In this document: piece by piece, positions 32,815 to 38,596 of the stretch
Layout: the number at the start of each line of letters is the position of its first letter
Numbering within the stretch: position 1 is the first letter of the stretch
The notes under the pieces: model-generated
Told to the model about the DNA's origin: nothing
Seen by the model: the letters and a program-made list of their open reading frames with translations, nothing else
Databases searched by the model: none
Translations under genes and position numbers: made by a program
Assembly (NCBI GenBank): GCA_026984035.1
Contig: JALSSW010000163.1
Coordinates: forward strand, 1-38,596
DNA length: 38,596 bases
Source: Planctomycetota bacterium
GTDB taxonomy: Bacteria; Planctomycetota; UBA1135; GCA-002748355
Direction: 5' to 3'

Positions 32815-34050
32815 TCAACGCCGCGATTTCAGTACGACTTCTCGTCCTCTTCTTAGGACTTCGGCTTTCACGGGGGCATCATCTTCGAGTTCTCCCAGCA
32901 CCTTCGCCACATCCCTGGGTCCCTTGATTAACCGACCATTTAACCTCAGGAGGATGTCCTTCTCCCTCATCCCCATTCTCTCCGCCAGGCTCCCGGGGAC
33001 GATCTTCTGAACCCAAAGACCCGCACCCTCGGGAATATCCAAATATTCTCGGATCGCAGAGTTCAAAGCATTTTCCTTGAGAAAGATTCCTAATTTGGGG
33101 CCATCCTGAATGGGAGATGGAGGACGGGAGTCCACCTTCCCTTTGCGGAACCGAAATTCAGGCTGGAGTCCCTTGGACTTCTTCTGCTGAATCTTACCGC
33201 GCAGCTCGGGATGCTTCCGGAGGATCTCCTTCAGGTTTTTTCCTTCGTAAGCACGCCTTCCGTTTGGAGTCCGGACCTCGATCCGAACCCTAGCCTTTCC
33301 ATGCTTTCCCTGGTTGATTTTGAATACCCGGACCCCATTTCCCTTCTGCCCGGGAGCAGGGGGCACTGGGGCTGGCGGAGCCCAATTCTGGGGCTTCTGC
33401 CAGGAAGACCCCCCAGGAAATCCCTGGGGTCCAAAGGGAGACCATCCAAAACCGCCTCCCCCCATCTGTTGCATTTCCTTCATGAACTCCCGAAGCATTT
33501 CGAGTTCTCCACCCAACTGGGGAAGACCGAAAAATTTCCCATTAGGTCCTAGCTTGAAACCAAACTTTAAATCAGGCATGGAAAACCCTGAAAATCCCAC
33601 ACCTCCTCCAACGGCGATCTTCTTTTTTAATTCAGGGTGGGCGCGGAGCAAGCTCTTCAGATCCTTATCTTCATAGACCCTCTTTTTTACCTTGCCATCC
33701 GAGCCCTTCTCCTTGATCTCTACACGGACGCCGTCCTTTCCCATCCTCATCTGGATTTCGCTTTCGGAGGAACGTTCGATCACCCTTCCCTGCTTTCCAG
33801 GGACTTTCCCAGCCCCCAAGCGCTCCTTCTCAAGTCGCTTTTTGAGAGAATGGATTCTCCGCTCCAAGTCCCGCATCTCTTGCTCAATCCTCTTTTGGAT
33901 TTGCGCCTGCTCCTGCTCGAACGCCTTCAGGGGGTTTTGGTCAATATCCGACCGGCCCTGGGCGCCGAGCCCTCCCGCGAGAAAGAGGGCTCCTGACATT
34001 GCCATCACCTGCGCTGGAAGAGCCAATTTCCCTTTCTGAGGATGATTCAT
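32815..34050 (-). CDS. Secreted PDZ protein with coiled coil and duplicated motif
   Basis: A 411-residue exported protein. Signal peptide about residues 1-31, then a charged coiled coil (40-78), then two copies of one motif (105-146 and 250-288): a basic beta hairpin followed by YEDKDLKSLLRAHPELKKKI and YEGKNLKEILRKHPELRGKI. Between them is a Gly/Pro/Phe-rich low-complexity stretch (195-235). The C-terminus (317-411) is a PDZ domain: LGIFL, GAGLWVQKIVPGSLAERMGM, KDILLRLNGRLI. The start at 34050 has AGGAG upstream; the longer frame to 34206 overlaps nothing convincing. It lies 164 bases after the HtrA-like gene and may share its transcript. No catalytic residues are seen; likely a substrate-binding or scaffold protein. 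Confidence 0.8.
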   Translation of the reverse strand: MNHPQKGKLALPAQVMAMSGALFLAGGLGAQGRSDIDQNPLKAFEQEQAQIQKRIEQEMRDLERRIHSLKKRLEKERLGAGKVPGKQGRVIERSSESEIQMRMGKDGVRVEIKEKGSDGKVKKRVYEDKDLKSLLRAHPELKKKIAVGGGVGFSGFSMPDLKFGFKLGPNGKFFGLPQLGGELEMLREFMKEMQQMGGGGFGWSPFGPQGFPGGSSWQKPQNWAPPAPVPPAPGQKGNGVRVFKINQGKHGKARVRIEVRTPNGRRAYEGKNLKEILRKHPELRGKIQQKKSKGLQPEFRFRKGKVDSRPPSPIQDGPKLGIFLKENALNSAIREYLDIPEGAGLWVQKIVPGSLAERMGMREKDILLRLNGRLIKGPRDVAKVLGELEDDAPVKAEVLRRGREVVLKSRR

Positions 34051-34214
34051 GGTCCATTTCTCCTTTAGTTTCTTTTCTTGGGGGAACCGAATGGAATCAA
34101 AAGCCATAGGGCTTCTTCTTTTTCGTCCCCCCTTTAGGGCACCAATGCGAAGATCCCATAAAAAAACTCCCTCGGAAATCAGAAGGTTTTCGCAAACCTG
34201 CCCCAACCCAAGGG

Positions 34215-35429
34215 TCAGTTCAGATGGATTTTGAGCGGGATCTGCTTACCCGCGCGGAGCACAAGAAGGGGGACGAGATCTCCCACTTTGTGGCGGGCGA
34301 TTGCCTCCATCAAATCCTTGCGTCCATGGATGGTTTTTTCCCCAAAACGAAGGAGTCGGTCCCCCACCCGAATTCCAGCCTGGCTTGCCGGGGCGCCGGG
34401 AAACAGGTCGCTTACGACAACCCCCTCCCCCTTTTTCTTCCTGGCTCCCCACCAATCGAGGGAGATCCCCAGCAAGATCCGATTGGGAAGTAGATGCCTC
34501 GTCTTTTTGGACCAGCGCTCTGCCCGGCCCATGAGAAGGCGATGAGAAAGAACAAAGGAGAGCTTCCCCAAGCTCCGTTCGGAAGAATTCCGTTGCGGGA
34601 TATGGGGGGGGCGCAGGCGCTTCGGAGAACTCTTCTGAGGCTTCCCACCCTGAGGTTTTCCTCGGAGAGGATGGCTTCGGATTCTTTGTGGGCCTTGAAC
34701 CGCCAACCCGAGGAACTCCCCTTTGGGGTTTAAGACCACAGAGCCATTGACCACGGACTCCCCGGGAAGAATGAAACCAAAAAAGCTAAACGCGGAACGA
34801 AGGCGTCGCCTCGGAGGACGCCCTCTCATCTGGCTTCCCGTTCGCTGTAAACGCCGGGAGGACCGAAACCTTGGCAGATGGGGAAGGAAGCTCAAGCGAG
34901 CCTCTCCCATCGGACCTAGCAAGACAACGAGATTTCCGGACTTTTCGCCTTTTTTGAGACGGCGTCTCAATTTGGGGACGGGAAGACGATCCAAGCCGAG
35001 GGGATCGAGCAGACGAAAGAAGCTCACAAAGGGCTTGTCGCTTCCAATGTGGATAACACGGTATTTTCCTTCTTTGAAATAGGCAAAGCCGCAGTCTCCG
35101 GGCTTCATCCCATCCGAATAGGGAGCTGCGATGAGTCCCTTTCCCAAGTGGATCCCGTGCTTAAAAAGCCCCGGTTTCCCCGAAGAAGGCCGAATCCCCA
35201 TCCCCACTTGATAGGCAACTGAGCGCTTTAAGCTCTCGACCTCAAGAGAAATGGCCTGCAAGAGAGGGGTGGAGGGCTCAAGGGAGGCTTTCGCTTGTTG
35301 CTTGAGCCCTTTTGTTTCCGAAGGGGCCCCTTTCTGACCGGACCCTTGGACACTCAACCCAAGCAAGGAGAGAGCCCCAAGACAAAGGCGAAGCTCCAAA
35401 CCCGACAATCCCCCTTTCCATCCAAACAT
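34215..35429 (-). CDS. HtrA-like PDZ protein lacking the catalytic triad
   Basis: A 404-residue exported protein. After a signal segment (about 10-30), residues 70-270 can be laid along the trypsin domain of HtrA/DegP proteases: IHLGKGLIAAPY where GSGVI..TNNHV is expected, LPVPKLRRRLKKGEKSGNLV, and GESVVNGSVVLNPKGEFLGLAV where GNSGGPLLNLDGEVIGI is expected. The histidine and serine are missing, so it would be inactive. An Arg/Lys/Pro-rich insert (about 195-225) and another (250-300) are unusual. A PDZ domain ends the protein (319-404: GVVVSDLFPGAPASQAGIRVGDRLLRFG). Its ATG directly follows the anti-sigma gene stop (TAAATG), so the two are coupled. The domain reading is moderate for the protease part and good for PDZ. 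Confidence 0.75.
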   Translation of the reverse strand: MFGWKGGLSGLELRLCLGALSLLGLSVQGSGQKGAPSETKGLKQQAKASLEPSTPLLQAISLEVESLKRSVAYQVGMGIRPSSGKPGLFKHGIHLGKGLIAAPYSDGMKPGDCGFAYFKEGKYRVIHIGSDKPFVSFFRLLDPLGLDRLPVPKLRRRLKKGEKSGNLVVLLGPMGEARLSFLPHLPRFRSSRRLQRTGSQMRGRPPRRRLRSAFSFFGFILPGESVVNGSVVLNPKGEFLGLAVQGPQRIRSHPLRGKPQGGKPQKSSPKRLRPPHIPQRNSSERSLGKLSFVLSHRLLMGRAERWSKKTRHLLPNRILLGISLDWWGARKKKGEGVVVSDLFPGAPASQAGIRVGDRLLRFGEKTIHGRKDLMEAIARHKVGDLVPLLVLRAGKQIPLKIHLN

Positions 35430-36191
35430 TTAGAAATCCGTCTTTCCTACCTTGGTCAGGATGGGTGAGGCGGGAAGCCCCAAGCCGCTGCTGCCTTCCT
35501 GGTTGTTCTCTTCATCCTCAAAGGAGGCTGTCCGAAGCGAGGAACCGCCCTGGGTCAACTGGGTTTCCATCTCTTGGAAAAGAGCCCGAAGACGTGCTCC
35601 GAATTGCGGATCCTGTGCAAGTTCCTTGAGCCGTTTCGCCGAAACGGGGTCGAGGCCGCTGGCACTTTCCAGGCTTTTGATCTCTGAGGGAGAGAATCCA
35701 TTCGCCTGATGCACCGACACTGGTTGAGCCTGGCCCACCCCCGGGTTCTCGATCCCCTGAGACTGAAAATCCCGCCCAAGGAAAAAGCCGATCAAGAGGG
35801 TCGCAGCCAGGAGGCTCCCCCGAAGAAGGATGGGCCTGATTCGCTGCGGGGAAAAGAAGGACACCGGGATCGCTTTTCCGTGAATCTCTTGGAGTTCGCG
35901 TTCCTGGACAACTCCTTGGTGAAGAGAGCTGATCTGCCCCAGAACTTCTTCACGAAGACCATCGAAAAAGGCATCGGGAAGCTCGGGGGCCTCCCCCAAA
36001 GCTTTGAGTTCAGCCTGGATCCTGGCCCAAGACTGCCATTCTCTCGCACATTCGTGGCAAGTTTCGACATGAAGGCGCAAGGAGGAAACGGAACTTGAGT
36101 CCAAATCGCCTCCTAAGGCATCAGGCATCAGATCCTGCACAAGCTTACAGCTCAATCTTTCGTTCTTTTTCATCGCTGCCCACCTATTCAT
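35430..36191 (-). CDS. Membrane anti-sigma factor with zinc finger
   Basis: A 253-residue single-pass membrane protein. The N-terminal zf-HC2 domain has Cys15, His41, Cys45 and Cys48 in the spacing of ZAS anti-sigma factors (HVETCHEC). A helix (about 117-138) crosses the membrane, leaving a polar extracytoplasmic domain of about 115 residues. It would hold the neighbouring ECF sigma factor until a signal releases it. I start it at 36191, where ATG overlaps the sigma stop as ATGA; a second ATG six codons later (36173) has AGGTGG in front and is a real alternative. The following gene is an HtrA-like PDZ protein. Confidence 0.85.
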   Translation of the reverse strand: MNRWAAMKKNERLSCKLVQDLMPDALGGDLDSSSVSSLRLHVETCHECAREWQSWARIQAELKALGEAPELPDAFFDGLREEVLGQISSLHQGVVQERELQEIHGKAIPVSFFSPQRIRPILLRGSLLAATLLIGFFLGRDFQSQGIENPGVGQAQPVSVHQANGFSPSEIKSLESASGLDPVSAKRLKELAQDPQFGARLRALFQEMETQLTQGGSSLRTASFEDEENNQEGSSGLGLPASPILTKVGKTDF

Positions 36192-36859
36192 CGGGATCCC
36201 CCCCCTTCCATTTCGGAGCGCTCCCAAGCCTCACGAAACAAGCGTCTCGCCTTGTGCAACCTCCAACGCACTGTTGCATAGGTCAAATCCAAAATGGGAC
36301 CGATCTCTCGACAAGAAAGTCCATGGAGGTCCCGCAGAGCCAAAACAGTCCGGAATGCTGTGGGGAGGCTGTCCAAGACCTTTCTGATCTTCCAGGACCG
36401 TTCACGACATTCCATTTGCTCCTCAGCAGAGGAGCCCAGAAGGGAAGAGTCCGGCACCATCCCGGCCCGTTCCTCATCCACCGTCAAAGTCACCTCTGTT
36501 TTCCGCTTTCGGAGCCGGTCAATCGAGAGGTTGGTGACGATGCGGTAAAGCCAAGTATAAAAATTACGGTCGAAATCAAAGCGTTCCAAGCTGCGATGAA
36601 CCCGCAAAAAAGCCTCCTGGACCACATCTCTGGCTTCTTCGACTTCCCCAAGCACATGGAAGGCACACCAAAAAGCCCGTCGCTCATACCGTTGCATGAG
36701 CCCCGCAAAAGAATCCAAATCTCCGTCCAACGCCCCCTGAATGAGGTCATTGTCGCTGATTTCCGAAGAAGGACTGGCTTTTCCGTATTCTTCCCCCGAA
36801 GCCCTCACGGCTTGATAGTAACGGGAGACACTGGGTGCCTGTTTTTTCTCTGCGCTCAT
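36188..36859 (-). CDS. ECF (RpoE-like) RNA polymerase sigma factor
   Basis: A 223-residue group-4 sigma factor. A 35-residue polar N-terminus is followed by region 2 (about 38-120: DLIQGALDGDLDSFAGLMQ, EARDVVQEAFLRVHRSLE, NFYTWLYRIVTNLSIDRLRK) and region 4 (about 160-213: LPTAFRTVLALRDLHGLSCR, EIGPILDLTYATVRWRLHKA). The anti-sigma gene overlaps its stop by four bases, which is the usual pairing. The sequence upstream (36860-37043) shows no clear ECF-type promoter, so autoregulation cannot be claimed. Confidence 0.94.
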   Translation of the reverse strand: MSAEKKQAPSVSRYYQAVRASGEEYGKASPSSEISDNDLIQGALDGDLDSFAGLMQRYERRAFWCAFHVLGEVEEARDVVQEAFLRVHRSLERFDFDRNFYTWLYRIVTNLSIDRLRKRKTEVTLTVDEERAGMVPDSSLLGSSAEEQMECRERSWKIRKVLDSLPTAFRTVLALRDLHGLSCREIGPILDLTYATVRWRLHKARRLFREAWERSEMEGGGSR

Positions 36860-37043
36860 AATGTTTTGGAAGAGATGTCAGAAACCTTTCGCAAGAAGCC
36901 CCAGGAAAACCCTTGGGACCTTCTCCGCAAAAGATCCGAGGTGCCGATGGATCTATCGACTCACCAGTAGAGAGTCCTGATCTACGGAGCGCCTGAAGGG
37001 AATGAGAGAAAAGGTGGAAAAAGACAGGAAGGTGGAAAAATAG

Positions 37044-38075
37044 CTACCCCCCCACTTCGGCGGCTCCCCCCGCCTGAACCTCCCCCATGTTACGGAACTT
37101 CCGGTAACGCCCCTCCAGAAGCTCCTCGGGAGGAATCGTGCTGAGTCGATCTAAGTGGGTCAAAATCCACTTTTTCACGCTGCTGATCGTCAAGGCAGGA
37201 TCTCTATGCGCCCCCCCCAAGGGTTCTTCAACCACATCATCCACAATCCCCAAATCCACAAGATCCGGCGCTGTGAGCTTGAGAGCCTCTGCAGCCTCGG
37301 GAGCCTTGTCACCGGATTTCCAAAGGATGGCAGCGCAGCCTTCGGGGGAAATAACCGAATAATAGGCATATTGGAGAATCCCCACCCGGTCCCCAATCCC
37401 GATCCCCAAGGCTCCACCGGACCCTCCTTCGCCGATGACCAGAGCCAGAATCGGAACCTTGAGTCCGAACATTTCCCGGATGTTATAGGCAATGGCCCGG
37501 GCCTGTCCCCGCTCCTCCGCCCCAATCCCGGGATAGGCGCCGGGGGTATTGATCAGGGTGACAATGGGCATATTCAGCTTTTCTGCGAGGCGCATTTTTT
37601 CGATGGCTTTGCGATAGCCCTCGGGATGGGCACAGCCAAAATTGCAGACCAACCTCTCCTTCACGGTCTTGCCCTTTCGGTGCGCCACCAAGAGAAACCT
37701 CCTTCCTTCCAAGGAGGCGAAACCTGTAACGATCGCAGGATCATCCGCGAACAAACGATCCCCGTGCAGTTCCACAAAATCATCCAGCATCTTGGAGATG
37801 TAATCCGAGGTCACAGGACGATCGGGATGCCTGGCGACGTTAACACGCTCCCAGGGCGTCAAGCGATCGTAGACCTGCGAAGTCACTTTACGGAGCCGCT
37901 CTTCAAGAGCCGTGACCTCACCGTTGAGATTGAGGTGCGTGGATTGCGCCAGAGTCTTGAGTTCCTGGATCTTGTTTTCCATCTCCAGAATCGGCCGCTC
38001 AAACCCAAGGATCCCCTCGGGCTTCCGCTCGGATCCAGGCTTTTTCTGGGGTTTCTTTTCTTTCTTTTTACTCAT
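37044..38075 (-). CDS. accA: Acetyl-CoA carboxylase carboxyltransferase subunit alpha
   Basis: A 343-residue subunit that, with AccD, moves the carboxyl group from biotin to acetyl-CoA to make malonyl-CoA for fatty-acid synthesis. Family features: an N-terminal helix pair (ENKIQELKTLA, ALEERLRKVTSQVYDRLTPW), VNVARHPDRPVTSDYI, FVELHGDRLFADDPAIV, CAHPEGYRKAIEKMRLAEK, NTPGAYPGIGAEERGQARAI, IGEGGSGGALGIGIGDRV and SVISPEGCAAILWKS. The ATG at 38075 has GGAGG seven bases upstream; the frame stays open 32 codons further, but that part is not family sequence. It is a lone gene, with no accD nearby. Confidence 0.96.
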   Translation of the reverse strand: MSKKKEKKPQKKPGSERKPEGILGFERPILEMENKIQELKTLAQSTHLNLNGEVTALEERLRKVTSQVYDRLTPWERVNVARHPDRPVTSDYISKMLDDFVELHGDRLFADDPAIVTGFASLEGRRFLLVAHRKGKTVKERLVCNFGCAHPEGYRKAIEKMRLAEKLNMPIVTLINTPGAYPGIGAEERGQARAIAYNIREMFGLKVPILALVIGEGGSGGALGIGIGDRVGILQYAYYSVISPEGCAAILWKSGDKAPEAAEALKLTAPDLVDLGIVDDVVEEPLGGAHRDPALTISSVKKWILTHLDRLSTIPPEELLEGRYRKFRNMGEVQAGGAAEVGG

Positions 38076-38248
38076 CCCAATCCTCCAGCGATTTAGGCTT
38101 GGATGGTCAGCGGAGGATTGTAACCCTTGGGCTTTCGATTGCGACATCCCTTCCTCCACCTTGACTCCCAACTTCAGAACATGGAGAATCAGGGAATCTT
38201 TTCAGACTTATTTCCTTTCCTCTCTTCTTCAACACATAGAACCTCAAA

Positions 38249-38596
38249 ATGACCTCGATCTACCGTTTCGCTCTCGCAGCGAGTTTCCTCTGCCTTTCAG
38301 CCCAAGCCCAAACCTTCACCCTCGGAAAAACAGGAGGGACTTTGGGGAAAACCCTTCGCCTGGAAATGAAAGGCCCCGCAGGAAAAGCCGCCATCCTCTT
38401 ACCATCCCTCACCAATGGCCCCACTCCCCTGAAGCTCTTCGATGGAAAAGACCCTCGAAGCCTTGCAGTTGGACTTGACCTCCTCCCCCTTTTCCAGATT
38501 GTGGTCCTCGGTCAGGGGACCACCAACTTAATCCTCCCCCTTCCCAATGACACCAGCCTCTCGGGCAAACGCATTCACTTTCAAGCCTTCACCATC
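38249..38596 (+). CDS. Secreted protein of unknown function, N-terminal part (cut by window end)
   Basis: The first 116 codons of an open frame that runs off the window. It begins with a signal peptide, MTSIYRFALAASFLCLSAQA, likely cleaved after AQA. The mature part is rich in beta-type sequence with GGTLGKTLRLEMKGPAGKAA, LFDGKDPRSLAVGLDLLPL, and LPLPNDTSLSGKRIHFQAFT. This style (a short globular beta domain ending in FQAFT) is frequent in secreted proteins of marine planctomycetes as I recall, but no function is known. It is divergent from accA, with 173 bases between. Confidence 0.7.
   Translation, partial: MTSIYRFALAASFLCLSAQAQTFTLGKTGGTLGKTLRLEMKGPAGKAAILLPSLTNGPTPLKLFDGKDPRSLAVGLDLLPLFQIVVLGQGTTNLILPLPNDTSLSGKRIHFQAFTI

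Noticed and set aside
36860..36960. ECF-type promoter in front of the sigma gene
   Set aside because: GGGGCTT and TCTGAC can be picked out but the spacing is 13 bases, too short for an ECF promoter.
37155..38096. 313-codon + strand frame opposite accA
   Set aside because: accA motifs are complete on the - strand; the opposite frame is a by-product of its codon use.
1..38596. CRISPR arrays, insertion sequences, phage genes, tRNA or rRNA genes
   Set aside because: No regularly spaced repeats, transposase motifs, phage proteins or cloverleaf-like segments were seen in either strand by eye.

Overview
The window looks like chromosomal DNA of a planctomycete-like Gram-negative bacterium. The evidence is indirect. 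There is a ThuA-DUF1080 sugar gene beside a nucleoside-symporter-like MFS carrier and a sugar isomerase, an Alternative Complex III plus caa3 oxidase cluster, a PEP-CTERM-like protein, and at the right edge the start of a secreted protein with planctomycete-like style. I see no tRNA, rRNA, insertion sequence, phage gene or CRISPR array. Both ends of the window cut genes.

Left part, + strand: after a truncated copper ATPase on the - strand (1-861) with a CueR-like operator, one tightly packed operon runs from 987 to 7250. It encodes a SpoIIAB/RsbW-type kinase, a STAS protein, MlaE, MlaF, MlaD, a TPR protein and a two-domain phosphatase (e(P4)-type HAD joined to a PhoD-type phosphoesterase). 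I read this as a phospholipid transporter with a phosphorylation switch and a secreted headgroup-processing enzyme. It is the strongest candidate here for an undescribed system. It is followed by a small histidine-rich PEP-CTERM-like protein, lgt, rpmB, and a MoxR / DUF58 / transglutaminase operon ending at a terminator near 13235.

Centre, - strand, 28323 down to 13254: one long respiratory operon with order actA, actB, actC, an actD-actE fusion, actF, a small membrane protein, SCO1, ctaC (with fused cytochrome c), ctaD (A2 type), ctaE, ctaF, regB, regA. Electrons would pass from quinol through Alternative Complex III to the cytochrome c domains and on to the caa3 oxidase, with SCO1 supplying copper. 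The redox-sensing pair RegB/RegA is encoded at the end of the same operon. A sequence close to the RegA/RegR box lies just upstream of a weak promoter about 300 bases before actA, suggesting a feedback loop.

Right part, - strand: a sugar operon (isomerase, MFS transporter, ThuA-DUF1080), then an envelope-stress-like locus (ECF sigma factor, zinc-finger anti-sigma factor, a catalytically dead HtrA-like PDZ protein, and a second PDZ protein with a duplicated motif), then accA. The start of a secreted protein on the + strand runs off the window end.

Start codons were chosen by ribosome-binding sites, overlaps and family N-termini. Several differ from the longest open frame, and this is noted in each entry.
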